Both the position numbers and the translations under genes were made by a program. DNA of 64,000 nt, taken from the NCBI GenBank assembly GCA_948474755.1, contig CAOLHI010001246.1, forward strand, positions 248,001 to 312,000. The letters run 5' to 3'. Origin of the DNA: Ctenosaura bakeri (Eukaryota; Chordata; Lepidosauria; Squamata; Iguanidae). Shown one piece after another: positions 35,063 to 45,403 of the stretch (the stretch's first letter is position 1; every line of letters starts with the position of its first letter). The notes under the pieces are model-generated. The model was not told where the DNA came from and did no database searches. It was given only the letters and a program-made list of their open reading frames with translations.

Positions 35063-35471
35063 GCAAACAAGAGGAGTCGGGGGTCCTCCCAGGTCTCCTC
35101 AACAAACCAAACTCACAGGGAAAGGGGCACCAAATGAGCCATGCCTTTCCGAAAGTGCTAAAAGTGTGCCTTGCCACTGAAGTGTTGGGTGCGTGTAGAC
35201 TGTTCCCTGTGCTAGGCCTACAACACAAAGAATCCAGCCCACGACAGACCCAAGAAGGGAGATGATTCCCAGGACAAAAGAAGGGGTACAGATTACCACC
35301 CAGATAGAATCTGAACTACACAAAGACACGAGACACATGCACAGTCCTGCCTGACTGCAATCTAAAGCCACTCTCTAACCGTTCCCTAGGTCAGTACTGC
35401 CCGATCTGAGGAGGTTCGCTGCGCCTTCTCAGTTTGGGGGTACCGGGGTTGCCCGTGTTGCTCCACCACTC

Positions 35472-36318
35472 TGTTACCCTGAAAATTGGGGGTCCCGCAA
35501 GGGGCGCCCGGCTTTGCCAATTGAAAATACCAAGATGGGGAAATTAGACTCAGAGCACTGTTTTTGTTCGTGAGAGGCAGGGCAACAAAGCGAGATCTTT
35601 CACCCTATATCTACAGTGTCGGGTTAGAGAGTGGCTAGACAAGGTGGTTCCAAATAACAAACAATTCTTTATTAAGAACAAAACACAGAAGACAAACACA
35701 AACTAATTAGCTTAGAAAAGAAAGAGAGTTGCAGGGAGAGGCAATACAACCTGTTTCGTAGTCCTGGGGAGAGGTTGGAGATTCGGAGAAGGAAACTCAG
35801 TGTGGGGTGCTGAGGGGAGTCCCTTAAACACACCAACGGCAGGGTAGGATGGCAGTCAAAGGAGATCCGAGGATCGGTTAAAAGTTAGGGTTTTTTATAG
35901 GGAAGATCGTGCCTTTTGGCTATGGCAGTCCCAAAAGAGGACAAAAGAAGTTTCGGTGCTGGACAAAAGGACTTGGTGAGGTCAGGTTTCTCGTGATGAG
36001 ATTTGCATGTAGAAACAATACCTTGGGCAGAAATGTTAATGGCCCAACTCACAAGAGTAGTTTGCCTGAGAGCCACGTGGCTATTGAGGAGTCTGTGGCG
36101 GGAAGTTCCCTAAAGCTTCGGGTGAGTTTTGGGTTGCTGGCTACAAAGAGAAATGGAATGTAAACCATTAACGGCCACTTCTCTGTCCGTGCTTATCCAG
36201 AGAACTTTGCAAACACATGAGATGAGGTAATCGCAAGCCAGTCCAGCTAAGGCCAAATTAAATGATATCAAAAGGATATCTGGGGGTCCTCACTGAGGGT
36301 GCCATGGCTGAAATAACA
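35472..36318 (-). repeat. 5' LTR of the ERV-like element
   Basis: 847 bp, with TGTTACCC at the plus-strand left edge and GAAATAACA at the right edge. On the minus strand it has TATAAAA (inverse near 35,890) and AATAAA (inverse near 35,664). Differences from the 7.2-kb LTR are scattered throughout, so the two belong to separate, diverged insertions. Just downstream on the minus strand, three bases past the LTR, stands TGGTGGAGCAACACGGGC. This is in the place of a primer-binding site and weakly resembles a tRNA-Phe type; uncertain. Confidence 0.85.
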
Positions 36319-36360
36319 ACTCTGCACTGTTTTAATAAGCCAGTGCGGAAAGGGCCCTAG
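36319..36360. mobile_element. remnant end of a family-C-like TIR element
   Basis: AAGCCAGTGCGGAAAGGGCCCT is the right terminus of a TIR element like those at 21.8, 31.1 and 47.9 kb. It directly abuts the LTR, so the ERV-like element probably inserted into this MITE. The opposite half is not seen beyond the truncated side. Confidence 0.6.
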
Positions 36361-36365
36361 TGTTT

Positions 36366-38216
36366 CATAGAATCATAGAATCATAGAAATTCAGAGTTGG
36401 AAGAGACCACACAGGCCATCCAGTCCAACCCCCTGCCATGCAGGAACACCCTCAAATCAATCCCGACAGATGGCCATCAAGCCTCTGCTTAAAAACCTCC
36501 AAGGAAGGAGACTCCACTACACTCCGAGGCAGCAGGTTCCACTGCCGGACAGCCCTGACTGTCAGGAAGTTCTTCCTGAGGTTCAGGTGGAATCTCCTTT
36601 CTTGCAGCTTGAATCCATTGCTCCTTGTCCTGGTCTCTGGAGCAGCAGAAAACAAGGCCCCTCCTACCTCTACGTGGCATCCCTTCAAACATGGCTATCA
36701 TGTCCCCTCTTAACCTCCTCTTCTGCAGACTAAACATACCCAGCTCTCTAAGTCTATCCTCATAGGGCATGGCTTCCAGGCCTCTCACCATTTTGGTCGC
36801 CCTCCTCTGGACTTGCTCCAGCTTGTCAATATCCTTCTTGAATTGGGGTGCCCAGAACTGGACACAGTATTCAAGATGGGGTCTAACCAAAGCAGAGTAG
36901 AGTGGTACCAGTACCTCCCTCGATCTAGACACCATACTCCTATTGATGCAGCCGAGAATTGCATTGGCTTTCTTGGCTGCCGCATCACACTGCTGACTCA
37001 TGTTCAGCTTGTGGTCTATGAAGACTCCTAGATCCCTTTCACACGTACTGCTATCCAGCCACGTGTCCCCCATCCTATATTTCTGGATTCCATTATTTCT
37101 GCCTAAGTGTAGGACCTTACAGTTCTCTCTGTTGAATTTCATTTTGTTCGCCTTGGCCCAGCTCTCCAATCTATCCAGGTCATTTTGAATTTTGATCCTG
37201 TCCTCTGGCGTATTAGCAACCCCTCCCAATTGGGTGTCATCTGCAAATTTGATGAGCATGCCCTCTATTCCTTCATCCAAGTCATTGATAAAAATATTGA
37301 ACAGCACTGGGCCTAGGACAGAACCCTGTGGCACCCCGCTAGTCACTTCTCTCCAGGATGAAAAGCAGCCATTCGTGATCACACTTTGGGTTCGGTCGGT
37401 CAACCAATTACAAATCCAACTAACAGTAGCCCTGTCCAGCCCACATTTTACTAGCTTCGTTGCAAGAATGTCATGGAGAACTTTGTCAAAGGCCTTACTG
37501 AAATCGAGATATGCTACATCCACAGCACTCCCTTCATCTATCAAGCTAGTAACTCTATCATAAAAAGAGATAAGATTAGTCTGGCATGACTTATTTTTGA
37601 GAAATCCATGTTGACTTCTTGTGATTACCGCGTTGCTTTCTAAATGATTAGAAACTGACTGTTTAATGATCTGCTCCAGGATCTTTCCGGGTACTGATGT
37701 CAGGCTGACTGGGCGATAATTATTTGGGTCCTCTTTTTTTCCCTTCTTGAAGATGGGGATAACATTTGCTCTCCTCCAATCTGCTGGAACTTCTCCTGTC
37801 CTCCAAGATTTCTCAAAAATTATAGCAAGCGGTTCCGAAATGACCTCTGCCAGCTCTTTTAGTATCCTAGGATGCAATTCATCTGGCCCTGGAGACTTGA
37901 ATTCATCCAATGCGGCCAGGTATTCCTGTACCACCTCTCTACTTATTATGTGCCTCATTTCCTCTGCTTCCTCCCCTGCTCCCCAACCGCCAGGTTGAGT
38001 GCTTGTATCCTTCTGGGAAAATACGGAGGCAAAGAAGGTGTTAAGTAGCTCTTCCTTTTCTCTCCCCCCTGTGAGTAATTCACCATCTTCTCTGCGCAGC
38101 AACCCTACTGTCTCCTTCTTTTTCCTTTTGCTGTGGACATATTTAAAAAAAACTTTTTTATTGTTTTTAATGTCTCTGGTCAGCCTAAGTTCGTTCTGTG
38201 CTTTAGCCTTTCTGAA
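36366..38216 (-). mobile_element. CR1 LINE, 5'-truncated, RT domain largely intact
   Basis: On the minus strand a frame of about 570 codons covers the CR1 reverse transcriptase and C-terminal region. RT motifs are visible: [12 protein letters not shown] (fingers), YLDFSKAFD (palm A, about residues 240-248), [11 protein letters not shown] (about 297-307) and FADDTQLGG (palm C with the catalytic Asp pair, about 328-331). The endonuclease half is missing. Near 36,685 an 8-bp deletion, inferred against the copy at 49.3 kb, shifts the frame. The normal C-terminus ([19 protein letters not shown]) follows in another frame to about 36,452. The 3' end has the CR1 tail GAATCATAGAATCATAG. CR1 copies itself through an RNA intermediate; this copy cannot do so alone. 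Confidence 0.93.
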
Positions 38217-38384
38217 GGCCATTTTCACACTAAATAGTTCTAGTGCTATTATTCCACTTTCAACATCTTTTCAACATCACTTTCAACAGCCTTTGAGGCC
38301 CTTTCCTAAACTGCAAACCCCAGGATTCCATAGGATGTTGAAAGTGGAATAATAGCACTATAACAGTCTAGTGTGGAAATGGCC
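38217..38384. mobile_element. palindromic MITE (family A) abutting the CR1
   Basis: Ends GGCCATTTTCACACTA and TAGTGTGGAAATGGCC. The left arm carries a short slippage expansion (CATCTTTTCAACATCAC and CTTTCAACAGC). It starts exactly where the CR1 homology stops, so the first codons of the long CR1 frame are MITE sequence. Confidence 0.83.
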
Positions 38385-38540
38385 CCATTGAACCAATGAA
38401 AAAAGCACTTCTGGCATAAAAGATAAAGACAGCATGGAAGGTTGGGAAACATTTGGATTAGATGACTTCTCATGTAGAAAAAAAACAGCTTTTTACCAAC
38501 AAGTGCAGATTTTTGTTTGTTTTTTAAAGGCAAATCAGAG

Positions 38541-38630
38541 CGATTTTCCGCACTACGCTCTTATAGCGCAATTATTCCACTTTCAACATCCTATGGAATC
38601 CTGGGGTTTGCAGTTTAGGGAGGGGCCGGC
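38541..38630. mobile_element. half palindromic MITE (family A, CTCTTA subfamily)
   Basis: Left arm only: TTTCCGCACTACGCTCTTA, then GCGCAATTATTCC and on to GGGAGGGGCCGGC. This subfamily differs from the main one in having CTCTTA where others have CTGTTA, a change also seen at 40.5 kb. Confidence 0.8.
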
Positions 38631-40500
38631 TAGGGGACTGCTAGTTCCTTACCCAAATGTAGAGTTCCCCTCTCTTACCAGTCACAAACAAGGCACAGAA
38701 TGGATGGGTGTCTGGGGTGGGAAGAAACATCCACAAGCAGTTCTCATGACTGCTTTTTTCTATTTTTCCCTACAGAACAATATGAATCTACTCACAACTG
38801 CCAGTGGATTGGACCCTAGATCAGCCTACAAGGAAAGTCTGTGCTGACCAAAGGTTTATTCTGATTCAATAATATAGCTTACTGTGTATTTATTTGTATT
38901 TAGGTCTCCGTTTTGAGACTAAGTCAGGATAAATCAAAGAACTAAATAAATAAGGTGCTTCCATTCTATTTGAGGGATACCCCCTCCCCTGTGTTGCAAT
39001 TCATCCCATTCTGTGGTTTCCCCTAGCCACCTATGTAACATGTCTACGGGACTGGAGGGATTTCTTTAGGAGGAACAAGGCATCCATGTCTGCAAATCCA
39101 GTTGCAAGCACCTAAGTTTGGATTCAGCCCAGTGAGTACACAGCCCTTAGATTTAAGGACAGTGGCAGTTTTAAGGATAGTTGCAGCCAGTAGCTCCTGT
39201 GTCAGTGGAGTGATGAATCTTCTCTGGGTTTTAGTCTGAACTGGTCCAGTCAAGGTACTGAACCTATTTGATGGCTAGGGCTCGGCATTTTGGAAAGCTC
39301 TTTTAAAGTTCAAACAAAAATCTGGAATGGATCCACCACCCCACTGACATGGAAGCCCCCAACCACCATTGTTTCTGAGAAAGGCTTTTTTGTTTAAATT
39401 CTATTCAGTGCGCATCACGCATTTTATGCACATCATACCATGGAAAGGCAACACCACCCGGCATAACAATTGTGCTTTGTCCTTTCAGCTCGCCCTGGCT
39501 GCACTGGCAGCTTCTGTGCATGGTGAACAGCTAAGGGCAAATTAACATGACCTCGGGGGAACTGCCACGTTAAGTCTATTAGCAGCAAAATCAGAAGAGG
39601 TATTGGCAGCACCAAAAAGGATAAATCAGGATTCCACCCAATACAGGATGTTTCCCAGTTCTGAGGCTGTATGGCTTAAGCCCCACCTCCCTCCAAGAGA
39701 GAGAGGATATCTCCATTTTGGGATTGGATTGAAGACACTGCTCTCTCCTTCTCTCAAACAGTTGATTGGTGGCATATTTGCTTTTTTAAAAAGAATTTTG
39801 TAACTTCTTCTCTGGGAAGGTTTTTCCTGTCCTCTTCTTTTTGGTACTCCCCTGTTGTGCAAAGACCATGCTTTTCTGGTGAGCTTTCAGCCTGTCACCT
39901 TGGTTGCTTTTCTTTGGCTGAATTATTTGTAGCTTTTTGTTTTGTTTTGTTTTGTTTTAAAAAAAACTTGATTGTGGTTGTTTATTAATGAATGTTATCA
40001 TTATTTCATTGTTTTGTGAGCTTTAATTGCCAGAAGCAGGGCTGCCTTATCTATTAGGCACTTTACACACAGTGCCTAGGGCCTACAAAAACAGGATTAA
40101 CAAAGAAAAATTAGGGCCTACAAGGTGGGGAGTTGAATACAAGAGTGCCTAGGGGCTATGAAAAACTTAATATGTCCCTGGCCATAAGATGCACTCACAA
40201 TGTAATATGCAGAGGCAGATATCTGTGCTTGTAATAAATACTAAATTAATAGTAAACATGCATCTACTCATGCGACTTTGGCATTTGGACTCAAGAAGAC
40301 TGTCACTTCTAGACAACCTGTTTGCACACATGATTCCTGTTGCAGCTTGGTATACACATACAGAAGTCAGCTCTTACACACAATTTGGCCTTAGCCAGAT
40401 TAGGGCATTATTCTGGATTGGGGTTCATGAGTCTGGCCACCAAAAATAATTATTTTTGTCTTTACAGTGCAGTATATCTTCTTTGCAGGAGCAGATTCTA
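38631..40500. other. intergenic; one short dispersed repeat, GTTTT tract
   Basis: A (GTTTT)n tract lies near 39,934-39,958. Bases 40,040-40,180 (CTAGGGCCTACAAAAAC, TTAGGGCCTACAAGG) form one copy of a dispersed repeat whose inverted partner is at 42.95-43.13 kb. No gene is seen. Confidence 0.5.
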
Positions 40501-40501
40501 A

Positions 40502-40677
40502 ATTTCCGCACTACACTCTTACAGCACAATTATTCCACTTTCAACATCCTATGGAATCCTGGGGTTTGCAGTTTCGGGAGGGGACGGCTGGCCACTCCCT
40601 AAACTGCAAACCCCAGGATTCCATAGGATGTTGAAAGTGGAATAATCATGCTATAAGAGCGTAGTGCGGAAATGGCC
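40502..40677. mobile_element. palindromic MITE (family A, CTCTTA subfamily), both arms
   Basis: Ends ATTTCCGCACTACAC and GTAGTGCGGAAATGGCC, with TAA flanking on each side (40,499-40,501 and 40,678-40,680). Both arms carry the subfamily change (CTCTTA on the left, TAAGAG on the right). Confidence 0.87.
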
Positions 40678-40744
40678 TAAGAGAGAAAGGTAACTCTGGT
40701 AGGGAAGAAAAAAGAATGTCTCAAAAGACTATCTCCACATATTG

Positions 40745-40890
40745 AGTTTTTTACGTATTGGTCCAAGGGACTCCACTAGAGAATCCTAAATCTCTCACTA
40801 GATGACAGATCCCAGGATTCAGTGGGATGCAGTCATAGTAATTAAAGTGGAATGAAAGTGTTACCACTGTACAGTGTAGATGCATCCTCT
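40745..40890. mobile_element. diverged family-B TIR element, partial
   Basis: GATCCCAGGATTCAGTGGG followed by TTAAAGTGGAATGAAAGTG, then TACAGTGTAGATGC match the right half of the family-B plan at 11.2 kb. The left half is degraded. Confidence 0.45.
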
Positions 40891-42944
40891 GTCCCTTGCT
40901 CATCTTTTCCCAGTGTAACGTAGTCTGAAAGCACAGATGTGGCTGGCTTCATTCCTAGTGCCTGAGAGCTTTCAGTGAGTGACAATGGCACAAACATGCA
41001 ACCATTCCGTAATGGTGAAGCTATGATTCTCATAAGTGGTATTACTGACAAGAAAAATGTCTTTGGTCAAAAGGAATATGTACCAGAAATAGGAGATGAA
41101 GGGATACTTTTTGTCTGGCAAGACTTTTCCTGATGTACGCTTGATTAATTGGTTTGATTTTTGATTCAAGAGATTGCATGTAGATGGGATTTTTAATTAT
41201 TATGGCAGCATTGGCAGAGAAGAGAGAAGGAGGCCAATGGGTTAAGCTGGAAAATGTACTTTACATTTGCAAAAAAGCTTTCAAGAGAGATCTGGAAAGT
41301 TTGCCAAGCTCTCTTCTTCTAACTAGGAAGCTAGTATGTGCTGGTTGATACAATTTCTTTTCATGTCTTCATATTCTGTTCTAAAGACAAATATATACCA
41401 AACATATGGAAAAGAGGGGGAAAGTTATTTAGTAATACAGTTCATTTTAATATATTGAAATTGAAATTAGTTCATAATTGACTGAGAATATCTTTCCTTC
41501 ATTTTTCAATTGGTTTTAGGAATTAAGAAAACCAATATTGTCCTCTTTTTTCAAATGAAAGAATGATAAAATGATTACAGTAAAAAATAAATAACTTTCA
41601 TGTCATTCCAAAAATGACTTGGTCACAGGAAGTTTTCCTTCACTTCTCTTCTTATTTACATGCTAGATATTTATTGTCTTAATTATTTCATTTTTTAAAT
41701 TATATTTGTATACAGGTCTGACCATCTGGATGGTTTATTAGTGTTATAATAAATTAACTATACATAAATTAGGATCACCATAATTTATAATAAAACTTTA
41801 TTATAAATAACCTATGAATAAATTAGGATTGCCATAAAATGCACTGGACACAGTCCTGACAAAGTTACACACTTTTTATTTACATTGATTGGAAATGGGA
41901 AATGAGGAAATTAAGTAGCTAACTCTCCTATAGAAGTGAATTGGACTTTATTTCATTGAGATATGGATGTTTAACTTCCATTGTCAGTAGGCTTAAGCCA
42001 GGAAATCCTGGTATGAGTTTCAGGTCTTTCATAAGTGTAATGTTTACTGTCATCAGTGCCATATGCCTTCTTATTTTAACAATAATAGAAATAAAATAGA
42101 AAAATATGAAGCAGTAAGTAGTTGGGCTTAGAGTCTGAAGAAATATGTGGCAGTGAACTAAAATCTTTCCGCTGGGAAAACCCTTGAATCTCTGTCACAT
42201 CATGTGCTGCCACGCATTTCAGTAATATGTAATCTAGATATGCATCAGCAGGTGGTGCTGTCTCAGGGCTTTTCTGAATGTTGGAAAAAAGTCCCCTGCA
42301 GTCTGGCAATTTAGCCTTAGTTCACCAAATAATTGTTATTAGTATTTATATAGCATACATCAAACTTTGCAAGAGTTTCCTGTGCATTAGCTCAGTAAAC
42401 GTTGCCACAGCTTTGCATGGTATTGATCAGTTGATTCTTTTAAAACATTTCTATATCACTGTTCAATTAAACATTCCTAAGGGGGCCGACAGTAGTCCAC
42501 AGGCATAATAGAGCAGTTAACAGCACTAAAAAAAAAGAAACACTAAAAGTAGCATACGTATGTACGCACACATGCAATCTGGAGTGGAAGTAGCGAAAAC
42601 ATCAGAGTTTGACATCCTAGAATGGGATGTCCTAGAATATTCTTATCCACCAGCTGAAAGACATAAATGTAGGTGCTAGCTCAGCCTTCTCAGGGAGACA
42701 ATTACAAGCAGGGTGCCACAACTCAAAAGTGCCTCTTCCCTTTTATACCCCCTCACTTCAGATGAGGTCCCTGAATTAAATCCCTTAAAGAAGATGTCAG
42801 CGTATGGGCAGGCTGAAGTAGGAGAAGACCTTCCTTCCATCATCCCAATCCAATTTTTCAAGCACTGATGTTACCAGTGTTTGGTCCCATTTAGTAAGTC
42901 TAGGTGCTGTTTCTCAAACTAACTGCAGCTTCAGGCAGTCGTTT
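40891..42944. other. intergenic, AT-rich, no gene
   Basis: A local direct repeat (AAATTAGGATCACCATAA at about 41,767; AAATTAGGATTGCCATAA at about 41,821) lies in an AT-rich area. A possible old LINE/SINE end is near 42,440-42,535. No exon is supported. Confidence 0.45.
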
Positions 42945-43135
42945 GTATAATCTTAATCTTAAAATTTTTGTAGGCCCTAGGAACTCTTGTATCTGACTCC
43001 CTATCTCACCTCCCTATCAACGTACCACTAGGGATGTTTTCATAAGCCCTAAAATTCTGTTTTCAAAGGCCCTAAAATTTTCATAGGCCCTTGGCACTGT
43101 GCCTAAAGTGCCTAATAATTCAAGCGATCCTGGGC
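42945..43135 (-). repeat. dispersed GGGCCT repeat, inverted partner of 40.0-40.2 kb
   Basis: Read on the minus strand it has TTATTAGGCACTTTAGGCAC, then GCCAAGGGCCTATGAAAA, matching the 40,052-40,085 stretch TTAGGCACTTTACACAC and GCCTAGGGCCTAC. Two copies in opposite orientation 2.8 kb apart. Family unknown to me. Confidence 0.6.
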
Positions 43136-43700
43136 AGAACCAGAATGCTACAATTGAAAGCAGGTCATGGTAGCTTTCCCTTTAGGGAAGGAATTACTTC
43201 CTCAGAAGAAAAGATAACCCTGATCCTAGTTATGCTCTTGAAAATTAGATGTTACTCTGTTTTCCAGAAGATCTTGACTATTGTTGTATATACTTATGTA
43301 TGAGTATAAAAGTTTTAGTCAAAAAATTGACTCCAAAAAACTGGGTCAACTTATCCATGTGGCAATGTAAGTACTGTACCTTAACTCTTTATCGAAAAAG
43401 GAGCCATCCCCTTCTCTGAGTGCTGAAAGATGAGAGCTTTAGTCCATTCTGGGAGAACCTAAAAGAGGCACTGACCCACTCTCCTCTCTCTGCTGCAGAG
43501 CCACTTCTGGTTTTTTTGAATGCCTGGGAGGGCAAATGGCAGTGGCAGTGGCCAGGGATGGTTGGCCTGAAGGCGGTGCTGGAGCTTTCCCCTCTCTGCA
43601 GAACAACCCTCAACTTATCCACAGGTCATATCAAAATCCATAATTTTGGTCCCAAAACCTGTCCTCAGCTTATACATGAGGTTGAATCGTACATGAGTAT
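43136..43700. other. intergenic, no gene
   Basis: Has a segment (GTCAACTTATCC and CTCAACTTATCCACAGG) repeated within it in the style of Tigger-like or related MITE ends. No exon. Confidence 0.35.
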
Positions 43701-44346
43701 ACAGAGGGCTCCCAATATCTACTAGGGTTTGGTTCCAGAACCCCTGTGGATACCAAAATGTGTGGATGCTCAAGTCCTATTAAGTACAATGGTGTAGTAA
43801 AATGGCATCCTTTATATAAAATAGCAAAATCAAAGTTTCCTTTTTGGAATTTTTCTAAAACATTTCCAAGCTGTGGTTGGTTGAATCTGTGGATGCAGGC
43901 CATTTCCCTACTTTACTGGTTCCCACCAACATCCCATGGTGATCCCAGTAGCAACTTTGCTGGGATAGAAGCACAACAGGAATGCTGCCCTCTGCACCCA
44001 GCCAGGTCCCTGCAGAAAGGAGTGCAAGTGACATGCACCTGCCTTCCTCAGTCTAGCCGATCTCTTTCCCATGCTGCACTGGGGACAGAAGCACATGATT
44101 GCATTTCCACCTCTTCAGCATTGCCAGGGGTGACAGGAATGTCATGCAGTCATGGGTGCTTAATGGATTTTTTTCTATTAAGCAAATATCCCGCTATTGC
44201 AACGCGTGGGGATATGATGGCTGCAGGACCACAATGATATTGTGTGAAAGCATGACTCACGGACTGCTGCCATTGCATCCCCATCACGGGACTGATGCCA
44301 TGCACAAATGGCCACAGGATCTGCAGATATGGAGGCCCAACTGTAT
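43701..44346. mobile_element. Tigger/MER2-like MITE split by a family-C element
   Basis: The left part (43,701-43,897) begins ACAGAGGGCTCCCAATATC and ends GGTTGGTTGAATCTGTGG. The right end (44,314-44,346) reads GATCTGCAGATATGGAGGC then CCAACTGTATA. Together they have the layout of Tigger-type non-autonomous elements. A block of 416 bp (43,898-44,313) with its own ends GGCCATTTCCC and CAAATGGCC sits between, an inserted second element. Confidence 0.7.
43898..44313. mobile_element. nested TIR element inside the Tigger-like MITE
   Basis: Starts GGCCATTTCCCTAC and ends GCACAAATGGCC, a short inverted terminus like families A and C. The interior is GC-richer with no gene. It interrupts the Tigger-like sequence and must be younger. 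Confidence 0.6.
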
Positions 44347-44389
44347 ATGGTAGTTTAAATATTGGTTTATAGTGCTTTTCCCCATATTC

Positions 44390-44760
44390 CATACCCTCCA
44401 ACTATCCTAGTTTGTCAAGGACAGTCTCTGTTAATCCTGTTGTCCTCTCACTTTTTCAGCTACTTTTGAAATGTTCCAGGTTCTCTCTCATCCTCTCATT
44501 TTCCTCCTTTGCCCTCAGCTTACTTCAATTGCTACAAGTTGGGTTCAAAGTGCAAAGTAATTTGCACTCAGTTAACTGAGCAAGAGGGGGAGCAGATGAC
44601 AGAATCTTGCCCTTCCCAGGTGGCTCAAGCAAAAGCAAACTACTGCAGTTTTTCCTAGCTTGTGTGTTTTTTCTTATTAATAACTTTTTTCATCTTGACC
44701 ATTCTCTGTTGCTTGGCCACAAATATACCAGGTTTCATTTGTGAAATACTGTCAGGTATG
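44390..44760 (+). mobile_element. dispersed TIR repeat (family G), copy 1
   Basis: Begins CATACCCTCCAACTATCC and ends in a diverged GTCAGGTATG. Internal landmarks: CTCACTTTTTCAGC, GTGCAAAGTAATTTGCACTC, CAGAATCTTGCCC, GTTGCTTGGCCACA. About 370 bp with no ORF. Three further copies lie within 10 kb. Confidence 0.75.
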
Positions 44761-45403
44761 ATTCTCAAAATCAGACAAGGGTCTAGCAGTGGCACAGGGC
44801 ATCATGTGGGCTCTGCTTTAGCAAAACACCTTGACTTGATCCTGCTGACAGCTCACACTCATCACATTTTATCAGTCTGTAGTGATTCCCCCCTCCCCTC
44901 AGTTTACACACTGAACGAAACAGCCCATCCTCAGTGAAGGGCAATGTGGTTTACCACTTCCTGGAAAATGTATCTAACTTAAGCCAGGAGATCCGGGTGC
45001 ACATCAGTGATGTATTAAAATGAAAAGTGAGGGAGGTATAGATTAGTTTTCCCCATCTCACACCCTCTAGACGCTTTCTCTTTTGGATTAGAACTCCCAT
45101 CACCTCTGACCATCAGGAGGCTGAGAGTAATGAGAGTTGTGGTTCAAAACATCTGGAAGGACCAGGTGGGGAAAGCTGATCAGTGTTTTGCCCTCACTGA
45201 TTCATGGCTAGACTTCCTGACTTAAATTAGATGTGTTTTCCAGGAAGTGGTGAACCACATTGCCATTCACTGGGGATGCGAGAGGTGTTTCAGCATGCAA
45301 AGGGGGAGGGGAAAAGATTATATATATATGGATAAACCCTTTTACCCACCATCTTATGGTTTCTCGGGTTGTCTTGAGTGAATTTTGACAAATTCAACCA
45401 GAC
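44761..45403. other. intergenic with a family-I foldback
   Basis: Bases 45,053-45,182 form a foldback: GGATTAGAACTCCCATCAC matched by GTAATGAGAGTTGTGGTTC, outer edge ACATCTGGAAGGAC. A short TA run lies at about 45,321-45,330. AGCCAGGAGATCCGGGTGC near 44,981 is not assigned. Confidence 0.55.

Larger units (their letters stand above)
32590..36318 (-). mobile_element. truncated endogenous-retrovirus-like element: 5' LTR, leader, broken gag
   Basis: Read on the minus strand the order is LTR (36,318-35,472), leader with repeated motifs, an N-terminal gag-like region, a capsid-containing gag frame, then a short GC-rich tail that stops near 32,590. No polymerase, envelope or second LTR follows, so the 3' part is deleted. 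The GC content is clearly above the flanking DNA. The same LTR family is present as a solo LTR at 7.2-8.1 kb. A 4-bp duplication at that solo copy suggests ERV1-like (gamma/epsilon) integration; class is an inference. Confidence 0.82.

Noticed and set aside
38681..38850. Possible exon after the polypyrimidine-CTACAG at about 38,775
   Set aside because: The acceptor-like site is good, but the following frame is short, ends at TGA and has no recognisable protein or donor.
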